NCBI GenBank assembly: GCA_031374115.1
Contig: JANMNO010000027.1
Coordinates: 14,896-78,895 of the forward strand
Direction of reading: 5' to 3'
DNA: 64,000 nt
Source of the DNA: JAKFWF01 sp031374115
Lineage (GTDB): Bacteria; Pseudomonadota; Alphaproteobacteria; Rhizobiales; Hyphomicrobiaceae
Every line of letters begins with the position of its first letter. Position 1 is the first letter of the stretch. Both the position numbers and the translations under genes were made by a program. Positions 25,884 to 35,406 of the stretch are shown here, piece by piece. The notes under the pieces were generated by a model. The model searched no databases, was not told the DNA's origin, and saw only the letters and a program-made list of their open reading frames with translations.

Positions 25884-27962
25884 ATGGCTCGCACGCACAA
25901 GATTGTGGACTACCGCAACTTCGGGATTATGGCGCACATCGACGCCGGGAAAACCACGACCACTGAGCGGATTCTTTACTACTCAGGCAAGTCGCACAAA
26001 ATTGGCGAAGTGCACGACGGCGCTGCCACCATGGATTTCATGGATCAGGAAGCTGAGCGCGGAATCACGATTACGTCCGCCGCGACCACCTGCTTCTGGA
26101 ACGGCAGGCGTCTCAACATCATCGATACGCCAGGCCACGTCGACTTCACGATCGAAGTCGAGCGCTCGTTGCGCGTGCTCGACGGCGCCGTCTGTGTTCT
26201 CGACTCGAACCAGGGCGTCGAGCCGCAAACCGAGACCGTCTGGCGCCAAGGCGATAAATACGCCGTGCCGCGCATTATCTTTGCCAACAAGATGGACAAG
26301 ACCGGCGCCGACTTCTTTATGTGCCTCGATGACATCAAGGAAAAGCTCGGCGCGCGCGCCGTGCCGCTGCAGCTGCCGATCGGCTCCGAGAACAACTTCA
26401 AGGGGATGATCGACCTCTTGAAAATGACGGCGATGGTTTGGGACGGCGACGGCAAGGATGCCAAGTACGCCGAGGAAGAGATTCCTGCCGATCTTCTGGA
26501 GCAGGCCAAGGAATACCGCGCCGCGATGATCGAGGCCGCCGTCGAAATGGACGACGATGTAATGGCGACCTACCTCGACGGAGTCGAGCCCGATGTAGCG
26601 ACGTTGAAGCGGCTGATCCGTAAGGCAACTGTCACGCGCGCTTTTTATCCGATGCTGTGTGGGTCGGCGTTCAAGAACAAGGGTGTGCAGGTTCTCCTCG
26701 ACGCCGTAGTCGATTACTTGCCGGCGCCGTCCGATCGCGAGGCGTACAAGTGCATCGATGTCAAGACCGGAGAGGAAACGCTTCGTCGTCCGCTCGATAC
26801 CGAGCCGTTGTCGATGATCGCTTTCAAGATCATGAACTTCGAGCACGTTGGCTCGTTGACGTTCTGCCGCATCTACTCGGGAAAGCTCGAGAAGGGCATG
26901 GCTCTTGCGCAAACCACGCGCGACAAGAAAGAGCGCGTCGGCATGATCTACGAGATGCATGCAGATAAGCGTGAAGCCGTCGATGCGGCCTATGCCGGCG
27001 ATATCATCGCGTTGGCAGGTCTCAAGGACACGCGTACTGGCGAGACCCTGTCGGATCCGCAGAAGCCGGTTCTACTCGAGAAGATGGACTTCCCGAACCC
27101 TGTCATCGAAATGTCGGTCACGCCGAATACCAAGGCCGACCAGGAGAAGATGGCGACCGTCCTGTACAACATGGCGCTGGAAGATCCGTCGTTCCGCGTG
27201 TCTGTCGACCAGGAAAGCGGCCAGACCATCCTGAAGGGCATGGGCGAACTTCATCTCGACATCAAGGTCGACATCATGAAGCGCCCCCCGCACAACATCG
27301 ACGTGACCGTCGGTGCACCTCAAGTTGCCTATCGCGAGACGCTCGCGCGTCCGGTCGATGTCGATTATACCCACAAGAAGCAGACTGGCGGTACGGGCCA
27401 ATTCGCCCGCGTCAAGCTCAAGCTCGAGCCGAATGAAGTTGGCAAAGGCAATGAGTTCGTTGCTGCCGTCGTCGGCGGCACGGTGCCGAAGGAATACATT
27501 CCGGGCGTCGAAAAAGGCATCAAGAGCGTTTGGGATAATGGCGTGTTGATCGGCTTCCCGATCGTCGACATGAAGGTTACGCTGCATGACGGCGCGTATC
27601 ACGAAGTCGACTCCTCGGCGATCGCCTTTGAGATCGCTGCCCGTTCGGCTCTCAAGGAAGGTTGCGAGAAGGGCGGCATCAAGCTGCTCGAACCGATCAT
27701 GGACGTCGAGGTGGTTTCACCTGGCGACTTCGTCGGTGGCGTCATCGGCGACATCAACAGCCGCCGTGGCCAGATCCGCAATCAGGAAATGCGCGGCAAC
27801 GCGACCGTCATCCGCGCATTCGTGCCGCTGGCCAATATGTTCGGCTACGTGAGCCAGCTGCGTTCGATGAGCCAGGGCCGTGCGTCCTATACGATGCAGT
27901 TTGCCCATTATGCGGACGTTCCGCGCAATGTGGCCGATGAAGTGAAGGCAAAATACGCATGA
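25884..27962 (+). CDS. fusA: Elongation factor G
   Basis: 692-residue translational GTPase that drives translocation and, with RRF, ribosome recycling. GTP motifs: AHIDAGKTTTTE, RGITIT, DTPGHVDF, NKMDKTGAD. Domain IV and V follow in the usual order, with the C-terminus YADVPRNVADEVKAKYA. Start at 25884 follows GGAGG at 25871-25875; the open frame upstream overlaps rpsG and is not used. Only one fusA is in the window. The 140 bases to tuf hold a nested hairpin (see the entry at 27976). Confidence 0.97.
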   Translation: MARTHKIVDYRNFGIMAHIDAGKTTTTERILYYSGKSHKIGEVHDGAATMDFMDQEAERGITITSAATTCFWNGRRLNIIDTPGHVDFTIEVERSLRVLDGAVCVLDSNQGVEPQTETVWRQGDKYAVPRIIFANKMDKTGADFFMCLDDIKEKLGARAVPLQLPIGSENNFKGMIDLLKMTAMVWDGDGKDAKYAEEEIPADLLEQAKEYRAAMIEAAVEMDDDVMATYLDGVEPDVATLKRLIRKATVTRAFYPMLCGSAFKNKGVQVLLDAVVDYLPAPSDREAYKCIDVKTGEETLRRPLDTEPLSMIAFKIMNFEHVGSLTFCRIYSGKLEKGMALAQTTRDKKERVGMIYEMHADKREAVDAAYAGDIIALAGLKDTRTGETLSDPQKPVLLEKMDFPNPVIEMSVTPNTKADQEKMATVLYNMALEDPSFRVSVDQESGQTILKGMGELHLDIKVDIMKRPPHNIDVTVGAPQVAYRETLARPVDVDYTHKKQTGGTGQFARVKLKLEPNEVGKGNEFVAAVVGGTVPKEYIPGVEKGIKSVWDNGVLIGFPIVDMKVTLHDGAYHEVDSSAIAFEIAARSALKEGCEKGGIKLLEPIMDVEVVSPGDFVGGVIGDINSRRGQIRNQEMRGNATVIRAFVPLANMFGYVSQLRSMSQGRASYTMQFAHYADVPRNVADEVKAKYA

Positions 27963-27975
27963 GCCCGCTGGTCGG

Positions 27976-28015
27976 CGCCAGACAGATAGACCAGGAAACT
28001 GGTCAAGCTCTGGCG
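27976..28015 (+). promoter_or_regulatory. Nested hairpin with GAAA tetraloop between fusA and tuf
   Basis: Outer stem CGCCAGA (27976-27982) with TCTGGCG (28009-28015), perfect over 7 pairs; internal loop; inner stem GACCAG (27989-27994), loop GAAA (27995-27998), CTGGTC (27999-28004), perfect over 6 pairs. A second small hairpin, CCGGG-TACG-CCCGG, follows at 28045-28058. There is no T-run, so it does not look like a terminator. It could be a processing or stability element that sets EF-Tu against EF-G levels. Confidence 0.5.
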
Positions 28016-28102
28016 GGCGGGTAAAGCAGACCACCGATCACAAGCCGGGTACGCCCGGGAACGACAACTGAAGACAGATATTGAACAGACGGAGAGCCTC
28101 CC

Positions 28103-29293
<1,191 letters not shown>

Positions 29294-29363
29294 CAGACAG
29301 CATGCGGGGAGCGCCTGACGACAGTGTCAAGCGTCTTCACCGATAACTCGTGAGTTTGCGACT

Positions 29364-29672
29364 ATGAACGGCCAAAATATCCGCATCCGGCTCAAGGCGT
29401 TCGATCATCGAATACTCGATGCATCGACCCGCGAGATCGTGAACACCGCTAAACGCACCGGCGCTGAAGTGCGCGGGCCGATTCCATTGCCGACCCGCAT
29501 CGAGCGGTTTACTGTCAACCGCTCGCCACACATCGACAAGACCAGCCGAGAACAGTTCGAGATGCGCACTCACAAGCGTCTGCTCGATATCGTCGATCCG
29601 ACCCCGCAGACCGTGGACGCGCTGATGAAGCTCGACCTCGCGGCCGGCGTGGATGTCGAAATCAAGCTCTAA
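29364..29672 (+). CDS. rpsJ: 30S ribosomal protein S10
   Basis: 102 residues, standard length. S10 belongs to the 30S head and also acts as NusE in transcription antitermination. Markers IRIRLKAFDHRILD, GPIPLPTRIERFTVNRSPH and EQFEMRTHKRLLDI. It heads the S10 block, 70 bases after tuf, with only a weak ribosome site. No separate promoter is obvious in that gap, so it is probably transcribed from upstream. Confidence 0.97.
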   Translation: MNGQNIRIRLKAFDHRILDASTREIVNTAKRTGAEVRGPIPLPTRIERFTVNRSPHIDKTSREQFEMRTHKRLLDIVDPTPQTVDALMKLDLAAGVDVEIKL

Positions 29673-29742
29673 ACCCTATTGACGGGTGAGAGTGCCGGCT
29701 GATCCCAGCTGGTGCCGCCCAACAGGAAGAGGACCGCAGCAC

Positions 29743-30456
29743 ATGCGCTCCGGATTACTCGCTCAGAAAGTGGGAATGACCCGCATCTTTACGGATGCCG
29801 GGGAACATATCCCTGTGACCGTGCTCAAGGTCGACCATTGTCAGGTCGTGGCTCACCGCACCGAGGACGGCAACGGCTACACCGCCTTGCAACTCGGCGT
29901 CGGCAGCCGCAAACCTACCAACATTAGCAAGGCCGAGCGCCAGCACTTCGCTGTCGCGAACGTCGAGCCGAAGCGCAAGATGGTCGAGTTTCGCGTCAGC
30001 CCCGACAACATGATCGATGTGGGTGCGGAAATCACCGTCAACCACTTCGTCACCGGCCAGCTTGTCGATGTCACTGGTACCAACCAGGGCAAGGGGATGC
30101 AGGGCCCGATGAAGCGCTGGAACTTCTCTGGCCTGCGTGCCACCCACGGCGTGTCGATCAGCCATCGTAGCCACGGTTCGACCGGGCAGCGCCAGGACCC
30201 AGGTAAGGTGTTCAAAGGCAAGAAGATGGCCGGCAACATGGGCAACATGCGTGTCACCACGCAAAACCTGCAGGTCGTGAAGACCGATGTGGATCGCGGC
30301 CTCGTGATGATCAAGGGCGCGGTTCCTGGCACCAAGGGCGGCTGGGTGTTGATCCGTGACGCCGTCAAGAAGCCCCTGCATAAGGATGCACCGAAGCCTG
30401 GCGCGTTCAAGGCTGCAGCTGCTGCAGCGCCTGCCTCCGCCGGGGCGAAGGAGTAA
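29743..30456 (+). CDS. rplC: 50S ribosomal protein L3
   Basis: 237 residues. L3 starts assembly of the 50S subunit and reaches towards the peptidyl-transferase centre. Start at 29743 (MRSGLLAQKVGMTRIF) follows a GGAAGAGGA ribosome site. The extended loop GSTGQRQDPGKVFKGKKMAGNMG is present, with Asn where His is common in the last motif. It has an Ala-rich C-terminal tail of about 20 residues beyond the core, as in many alphaproteobacteria. Confidence 0.97.
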   Translation: MRSGLLAQKVGMTRIFTDAGEHIPVTVLKVDHCQVVAHRTEDGNGYTALQLGVGSRKPTNISKAERQHFAVANVEPKRKMVEFRVSPDNMIDVGAEITVNHFVTGQLVDVTGTNQGKGMQGPMKRWNFSGLRATHGVSISHRSHGSTGQRQDPGKVFKGKKMAGNMGNMRVTTQNLQVVKTDVDRGLVMIKGAVPGTKGGWVLIRDAVKKPLHKDAPKPGAFKAAAAAAPASAGAKE

Positions 30457-30461
30457 TCATC

Positions 30462-31082
30462 ATGCAAGCGAACGTCACAACGATCGAGAACGCGGCGGCC
30501 GGCACCGTTGAACTGAACGAAGCCATCTTCGGCCTCGAACCACGCCAGGATCTGATCCAGCGTATGGTTCGCTGGCAGCTGTTGAAGCGGATGGCAGGCA
30601 CGCATCATGCCCAGGATCGTTCGGAAGTCCATGTCACCGGCAAGAAGATGTACAAGCAGAAGGGTACCGGCAGCGCCCGTCACGGCGACAAGTCGGTGCC
30701 GCAGTGGCGCGGTGGTGGTAAGGCGTTCGGTCCGAAGCCGCGCAGCCACGCCATCGGATTGACGAAGAAGGTGCGCGCTCTGGCGCTGCGTCATGCTCTG
30801 TCTGCAAAGGCCAAAGCTGGTCAAATCGTGGTGCTCGATGCGGCAAAGTCGGTCACCGGCAAGACTGGCGATATGCGTCAAAATTTCAGCAAGTTGCATC
30901 TCGACAATGCTTTGATCATCGATGGCGCCGAGCTTGACGTGCCGTTCGCCCGCGCTGCTCGCAACCTGCCGAACATCGACGTGCTGCCGGTTCAGGGCAT
31001 CAATGTTTACGACATTCTGCGCCGCAAAAAGCTGGTGCTGACCAAGGCTGCGATTGAGGCTCTGGAGGCCCGTTTCAAATGA
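30462..31082 (+). CDS. rplD: 50S ribosomal protein L4
   Basis: 206 residues. L4 lines the polypeptide exit tunnel. The tunnel loop is visible as KKMYKQKGTGSARHGDKSVPQWRGGGKAFGP. It starts 5 bases after rplC and its TGA overlaps the rplW ATG (ATGA at 31079-31082). In E. coli L4 represses the S10 operon; that leader has no obvious equivalent here. Confidence 0.97.
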   Translation: MQANVTTIENAAAGTVELNEAIFGLEPRQDLIQRMVRWQLLKRMAGTHHAQDRSEVHVTGKKMYKQKGTGSARHGDKSVPQWRGGGKAFGPKPRSHAIGLTKKVRALALRHALSAKAKAGQIVVLDAAKSVTGKTGDMRQNFSKLHLDNALIIDGAELDVPFARAARNLPNIDVLPVQGINVYDILRRKKLVLTKAAIEALEARFK

Positions 31083-31372
31083 ACAAGCTGAAATCCTACG
31101 ACGTGATCCTGTCACCGGTGATCACTGAAAAAGCGACAATGGCCTCGGAATACAACAAGGTCGTGTTCAAGGTGCGTCCCGATGCATCGAAGACCGACAT
31201 CAAGGCCGCCGTCGAGAACCTCTTCAACGTCAAGGTGAAGGCCGTCAATACGCTGATCCGCAAGGGGAAGCTGAAACAATTCCGAGGTCGGAACGCACTC
31301 CTGAGCGACACCAAGAAAGCGGTTGTCACACTGGAAGCCGGCCACGCCATCGACGTGACGACGGGCCTCTAA
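31079..31372 (+). CDS. rplW: 50S ribosomal protein L23
   Basis: 97 residues. L23 sits at the tunnel exit and is the docking site for trigger factor and SRP. Markers YDVILSPVITEKATMASE and the loop with NVKVKAVNTLIRKGK. Overlaps rplD by four bases, so it is translationally coupled, and precedes rplB by 25 bases. Confidence 0.97.
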   Translation: MNKLKSYDVILSPVITEKATMASEYNKVVFKVRPDASKTDIKAAVENLFNVKVKAVNTLIRKGKLKQFRGRNALLSDTKKAVVTLEAGHAIDVTTGL

Positions 31373-31397
31373 GGCGCTCGAGACACAGGGTAGTTAC

Positions 31398-32219
31398 ATG
31401 GCACTAAAGACATTTCGTCCAACGACACCGAGCTTGCGCCATCTGGTGCAGATTGACCGTAGCGGCCTGTTTAAGGGCGCTCCGATCAAGATGCTTGTCG
31501 AGGGCAAGTCAAAGACCGGTGGCCGCAACACTGACGGACGCATCACCATGCGCCATATCGGTGGCGGTCATAAGCAAAGCTATCGGTTGGTCGACTTCCG
31601 CCGCCGCAAGCATGACATGCCAGCCGTCGTCGAGCGCTTGGAATATGATCCGAACCGGACCGCCTTCATCGCGTTGGTCAAGTACACCGACGGTGAGATG
31701 TCCTATATCCTCGCGCCGCAGCGCCTGGCCGTTGGCGACAGCGTGATCTCCGGCGAAAAAGTCGACGTGAAGCCGGGCAATGCAATGCCGTTGTCGGCCA
31801 TGCCGATCGGCACCATCGTGCACAACGTCGAACTCAAGGTTGGCCGCGGTGGCCAGCTCGCCCGTTCGGCTGGCTCCTACGTGCAGCTCGTCGGTCGTGA
31901 TAGCGGTTGGGCGGTGCTGAAGTTGAATTCCGGCGAGACCCGCAAGGTTCGTGCCGAGTGCATGGCCTCGATCGGTGCGGTGTCGAACCCCGATCACTCA
32001 AACCAAGTCATCGGTAAGGCTGGCCGTACGCGTTGGCTGGGTCGCCGTTCGACCGTTCGTTCTATTGCCATGAACCCTGTCGATCACCCGAACGGTGGTC
32101 GCACCAAGGGCGGTAAGCACTGGACCACGCCGTGGGGCAAGCCGACCAAGGGCTTCAAGACGCGCAAGAATAAATCGACCGACAAGTTCATCATTCGCGG
32201 CCGTCAGGCCAAGAAGTAA
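31398..32219 (+). CDS. rplB: 50S ribosomal protein L2 with altered C-terminal loop
   Basis: 273 residues. L2 is one of the proteins closest to the peptidyl-transferase centre and is needed for subunit joining. The body is ordinary: GGRNTDGRITMRHIGGGHKQ, EYDPNRTAFIALV, GNAMPLSAMPIGTIVHNVE. The C-terminal loop differs: bacterial L2 usually reads NPVDHPHGGGEG, whereas this one reads NPVDHPNGGRTKGGKH, with Asn at residue 232 (32091-32093) in place of the conserved His and about three residues fewer. The rest of the tail, TPWGKPTKGFKTRKNKSTDKFIIRGR, is normal, so this is not a frameshift. Confidence 0.96.
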   Translation: MALKTFRPTTPSLRHLVQIDRSGLFKGAPIKMLVEGKSKTGGRNTDGRITMRHIGGGHKQSYRLVDFRRRKHDMPAVVERLEYDPNRTAFIALVKYTDGEMSYILAPQRLAVGDSVISGEKVDVKPGNAMPLSAMPIGTIVHNVELKVGRGGQLARSAGSYVQLVGRDSGWAVLKLNSGETRKVRAECMASIGAVSNPDHSNQVIGKAGRTRWLGRRSTVRSIAMNPVDHPNGGRTKGGKHWTTPWGKPTKGFKTRKNKSTDKFIIRGRQAKK

Positions 32220-32240
32220 TCGGACGCGAGGAGTTTCGAC

Positions 32241-32519
32241 GTGACACGTTCTGTCTGGAAAGGCCCGTTCATCGACGGTTATCTGCTGAAAAAGGCAGAG
32301 AAATCCCGTGCGTCTGGGCGCAGCGAGGTCATCAAGATCTGGAGCCGGCGCTCCACGATCCTGCCGCAGTTCGTCGGCCTGACCTTCGGCGTCTACAACG
32401 GCCATAAGCATATTCCGGTCAATGTCAGTGAAGACATGATCGGCATGAAGTTCGGCGAATTTTCTCCGACCAGGACCTTCACCGGTCATGGCGGGGACAA
32501 AAAAGCCGTCAGGAAGTGA
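32241..32519 (+). CDS. rpsS: 30S ribosomal protein S19
   Basis: 92 residues, standard. S19 binds S13 in the 30S head. GTG start at 32241 (TRSVWKGPFIDGYLLKKAE) after a GAGGAG ribosome site. Markers WSRRSTILPQFVGLTFGVYNGHKH and GEFSPTRTFTGHGGDKKA. Confidence 0.97.
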   Translation: MTRSVWKGPFIDGYLLKKAEKSRASGRSEVIKIWSRRSTILPQFVGLTFGVYNGHKHIPVNVSEDMIGMKFGEFSPTRTFTGHGGDKKAVRK

Positions 32520-32536
32520 GAGGCTGAGATAATCCC

Positions 32537-32929
32537 ATGGGCAAGCCGAAACGCGAGCGCAGCCTGAAAGACACGGAAGCTCAAGCCGTGGCGAAGAACC
32601 TTCGGGTGTCGCCGCAGAAGCTGAACCTTGTCGCAGGCCTTATTCGCGGCAAGAAAGTCAATCAGGCGATGGCTGATCTCGAGTTTTCGAGGAAGCGGAT
32701 TGCTGACGATGTGCGCAAGGTCGTGATGTCGGCGGTGGCGAACGCGGAAAACAATCATGGCCTCGATGTCGACGATCTGATCGTCGCCGAAGCTCATGTC
32801 GGCAAGAACCTCGTGATGAAGCGAATGCATCCGCGCGGTCGCGGACGCATGGGTGCGATCATGAAGCCGTTTTCGCAAATTACCGTTATCGTGCGCGAAG
32901 TGAAGCCCGTCGCCGAGAAGGAAGCCTAA
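32537..32929 (+). CDS. rplV: 50S ribosomal protein L22
   Basis: 130 residues. L22 forms the exit-tunnel constriction with L4. The beta-hairpin that reaches into the tunnel is MKRMHPRGRGRMGAIMKPFSQITV, without the deletions known from macrolide-resistant mutants. N-terminus carries about ten extra polar residues before AKNLRVSPQKLNLVAGLIRGK. rpsC starts 3 bases downstream. Confidence 0.97.
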   Translation: MGKPKRERSLKDTEAQAVAKNLRVSPQKLNLVAGLIRGKKVNQAMADLEFSRKRIADDVRKVVMSAVANAENNHGLDVDDLIVAEAHVGKNLVMKRMHPRGRGRMGAIMKPFSQITVIVREVKPVAEKEA

Positions 32930-32932
32930 GCC

Positions 32933-33655
32933 ATGGGTCACAAGGTCAATCCGATCGGCCTCCGCGTCGGTATCAATCGCACCTGGGACAGCCGCTGGTT
33001 TGCTGGTCGCCGCGAGTATGGCCGTCTTCTTCACGAAGACATCGCGATCCGTAAGCAGATCCTCAAGCAGCAGCGCACGGCCGGCATCTCGAAGGTCGTG
33101 ATCGAGCGGCCGCACAAGAAGTGCCGCGTTACAGTTTATTCCGCCCGTCCCGGCGTTCTGATTGGCAAGAAGGGCGCGGACATCGACAAGATGAAGAACG
33201 AGCTGACGGGGCTCACGGCCTCGGAAGTTCACCTCAACATCGTTGAAATCCGCAAACCCGAGATTGACGCGACGCTGGTTGCCGAAGGCATCGCCCAGCA
33301 GCTCGAGCGCCGCGTGGCGTTCCGCCGGGCAATGAAGCGCTCTGTGCAGTCGGCGCTCCGCCTCGGCGCACTCGGCATCCGAATCAACGTCGCCGGCCGT
33401 TTGGGTGGTGCTGAGATTGCGCGCACGGAATGGTATCGCGAGGGCCGCGTGCCGCTGCACACGCTGCGCGCCGATATCGACTTCGGCTACGGCCTGGCCA
33501 AAACCGCTTACGGCGTGATCGGCATCAAGGTCTGGATCTTCAAGGGCGAGATCATGGAACATGATCCGATGGCGTCCGAAAAGAAAATGACCGACATGCA
33601 AGAAGGTGGCGGTGGTGGCGGGCGCCGGCGTGACGAGCGCGGCGACCGCGGCTGA
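32933..33655 (+). CDS. rpsC: 30S ribosomal protein S3
   Basis: 240 residues. S3 forms part of the mRNA entry helicase. N-terminus MGHKVNPIGLRVGINRTWDSRW and the KH-domain GxxG as VLIGKKGADI. The C-terminal tail is Gly- and Arg-rich (GGGGGGRRRDERGDRG), probably disordered. Spacing to rplV is 3 bases. Confidence 0.97.
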   Translation: MGHKVNPIGLRVGINRTWDSRWFAGRREYGRLLHEDIAIRKQILKQQRTAGISKVVIERPHKKCRVTVYSARPGVLIGKKGADIDKMKNELTGLTASEVHLNIVEIRKPEIDATLVAEGIAQQLERRVAFRRAMKRSVQSALRLGALGIRINVAGRLGGAEIARTEWYREGRVPLHTLRADIDFGYGLAKTAYGVIGIKVWIFKGEIMEHDPMASEKKMTDMQEGGGGGGRRRDERGDRG

Positions 33656-33683
33656 GGCCTGAAGACTTCAAGGACTAACGACC

Positions 33684-34094
33684 ATGATGCAACCCAAGCG
33701 CACTAAGTTTCGCAAGGCCCACAAGGGCCGGATCCATGGCAAAGCCAAGGGCGGCACCGCGTTGAATTTCGGCAGCCACGGCCTCAAGGCTGTGGAGCCT
33801 GAGCGCTTGACGGCGCGTCAGATCGAGGCTGCTCGCCGCGCCATCACGCGTCATATGAAGCGTGCCGGCCGCGTGTGGATCCGCATTTTCCCGGATGTGC
33901 CGGTGTCGTCTAAGCCGGCGGAAGTTCGCATGGGTTCGGGCAAGGGCGCGCCGGAATTCTGGGTCGCACGTGTCAAGCCGGGCCGTATCATGTTCGAGCT
34001 CGATGGCGTCACCGACCAAGTTGCCAAGGAAGCACTCGAGTTGGGCGCGGCCAAGTTACCGATCAAGACCCGCATTGTCACACGGATGATGTGA
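33684..34094 (+). CDS. rplP: 50S ribosomal protein L16
   Basis: 136 residues. L16 organises the A-site region of the 50S subunit. N-terminus QPKRTKFRKAHKGRIHGKAKGG; the segment VRMGSGKGAPEFWVA includes the arginine that is hydroxylated by YcfD in some bacteria. Lies 28 bases after rpsC. Confidence 0.97.
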   Translation: MMQPKRTKFRKAHKGRIHGKAKGGTALNFGSHGLKAVEPERLTARQIEAARRAITRHMKRAGRVWIRIFPDVPVSSKPAEVRMGSGKGAPEFWVARVKPGRIMFELDGVTDQVAKEALELGAAKLPIKTRIVTRMM

Positions 34095-34162
34095 GGCCGC
34101 GTCGCGCTAGATAAATCCGGCCGCTCGTTGCCGGTTCTGTTTGTTTGCCAAGGATGGATGAG

Positions 34163-34372
34163 ATGAAGGCCAAGGAAGTTCGCGAATTGACGCTCGACCA
34201 GCTGGACGATCAGCTGCTCGCGCTCAAGAAAGAGCAGTTCAACCTGCGCTTCCAGCGGGCCTCGGGCCAGCTTGAGAATACGTCGCGCGTGCGGGTTGTC
34301 CGCCGTGATATCGCCCGCATCAAGACGATCGCACGCCAAAAGTCGGCGGGCGTGCAGTCGAACAAGGCTTAA
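34163..34372 (+). CDS. rpmC: 50S ribosomal protein L29
   Basis: 69 residues, two-helix protein near the tunnel exit. Markers LDQLDDQLLALKKEQFNLRFQ and QLENTSRVRVVRRDIARIKT. Several in-frame starts exist (34145 TTG, 34154 ATG, 34163 ATG). I chose 34163 because AAGGA at 34150-34154 lies 8 bases before it and because L29 usually begins MKAxE. Confidence 0.95.
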   Translation: MKAKEVRELTLDQLDDQLLALKKEQFNLRFQRASGQLENTSRVRVVRRDIARIKTIARQKSAGVQSNKA

Positions 34373-34384
34373 GGACTAAAAGCA

Positions 34385-34621
34385 ATGCCAAAGCGCATCC
34401 TGCAGGGCACGGTCGTGTCCGACAAGAACGCCAAGACGGTTGTTGTAGAGGTCGAGCGCCGCTACACGCATCCGCTGCTGCGCAAGACCGTGCGCCGCTC
34501 CAAGAAGTATCATGCTCACGACGAGAACAGCACGTTCAAGGTCGGTGACATGGTGCGCATCGAGGAGAGCGCGCCGATTTCCAAGAACAAACGCTGGGTC
34601 GTGCTCGCCAAAGAGGCGTAG
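34385..34621 (+). CDS. rpsQ: 30S ribosomal protein S17
   Basis: 78 residues. S17 is a primary 16S rRNA-binding protein. Begins MPKRILQGTVVSDKNAKTVVV; contains HPLLRKTVRRSKKYHAHDE and IEESAPISKNKRWVVL. Last gene of the S10 block; an 84-base gap with hairpins follows before rplN. Confidence 0.97.
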   Translation: MPKRILQGTVVSDKNAKTVVVEVERRYTHPLLRKTVRRSKKYHAHDENSTFKVGDMVRIEESAPISKNKRWVVLAKEA

Positions 34622-34661
34622 AGCGACGTTGCGCGAACGAAATGAAACACGGGTGAGACTG

Positions 34662-34685
34662 GGGCTTCACGCATCCCGTGAGCCC
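34662..34685 (+). promoter_or_regulatory. Hairpin in the rpsQ-rplN gap
   Basis: GGGC-T-TCAC (34662-34670) pairs with GTGA-GCCC (34678-34685) over eight pairs with one bulged T and a 7-base loop. Two competing pairings exist: CACGGG (34648-34653) with CCCGTG (34675-34680), and a longer bulged stem between 34655-34666 and 34681-34690. It ends a few bases before the rplN ribosome site (AAGAGGA), at the S10/spc boundary. Confidence 0.4.
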
Positions 34686-34705
34686 ATCTCAAGAGGACTG
34701 GTCCA

Positions 34706-35074
34706 ATGATCCAGGTAGAGACCAATCTCGAAGTTGCCGATAACTCGGGCGCGCGCCGCGTCCAGTGCATCAAGGTGCTCGGCGGCTCGAAGCGCAGGTA
34801 TGCAACCATCGGCGACATCATCGTCGTTTCGGTGAAGGAAGCCATTCCGCGCGGCCGCGTCAAGAAGGGTCAGGTCATGAAGGCCGTCGTCGTTCGAACC
34901 GCCAAGGGTGTGCGCCGTCCCGACGGTTCGCTGATCCGCTTCGATCGCAATGCCGCCGTTCTGATCAATGCCCAGGGTGAGCCGGTCGGCACCCGCATTT
35001 TCGGACCGGTAACCCGCGAACTGCGCGTCAAGAACCAGATGAAGATCGTCTCGCTTGCTCCGGAGGTGCTGTGA
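34706..35074 (+). CDS. rplN: 50S ribosomal protein L14
   Basis: 122 residues, standard. L14 contacts the 30S subunit and is the docking site of the silencing factor RsfS. Markers MIQVETNLEVADNSGARRVQCIKVLGG and the C-terminus RELRVKNQMKIVSLAPEVL. Its TGA overlaps the rplX ATG (TGATG at 35072-35076). Confidence 0.97.
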   Translation: MIQVETNLEVADNSGARRVQCIKVLGGSKRRYATIGDIIVVSVKEAIPRGRVKKGQVMKAVVVRTAKGVRRPDGSLIRFDRNAAVLINAQGEPVGTRIFGPVTRELRVKNQMKIVSLAPEVL

Positions 35075-35403
35075 TGGCATCGGCTAAGATTAAAAAGGGC
35101 GACAAGGTCATCGTGTTGGCCGGTCGCGACAAGGGCAAGCAGGGCGAAGTGATCGCCGTGATGCCGACCGAGGGTCGTGCCCTGGTCCGTGGCGTCAACA
35201 TGGTTCGCCGGCATACCAAGCAGACCGCTCAGAACACGGAGGGTGGTATCATCTCGAAGGAAGGATCGATCCATCTGTCCAACCTTGCCATCGAAGATCC
35301 GAAGGACGGCAAGGCCACGCGCGTCGGCTTCCGTATCCTCGAGGATGGCACCAAGACCCGCTTCGCCAAGCGCTCGGGCGAAGTCATCCCGGATAGGAAG
35401 TAA
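35074..35403 (+). CDS. rplX: 50S ribosomal protein L24
   Basis: 109 residues. L24 is an assembly-initiating protein with a KOW fold: KIKKGDKVIVLAGRDKGKQGEV, then VRGVNMVRRHTKQT. Start at the ATG at 35074, with CCGGAGG about 7 bases upstream; the GTG at 35071 is in frame but less likely. Ends 3 bases before rplE. Confidence 0.97.
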   Translation: MASAKIKKGDKVIVLAGRDKGKQGEVIAVMPTEGRALVRGVNMVRRHTKQTAQNTEGGIISKEGSIHLSNLAIEDPKDGKATRVGFRILEDGTKTRFAKRSGEVIPDRK

Positions 35404-35406
35404 GTC

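Noticed and set aside
25983..26960. Open frame of 325 codons antisense to fusA
   Set aside because: Overlaps a fully conserved EF-G; no domain seen.
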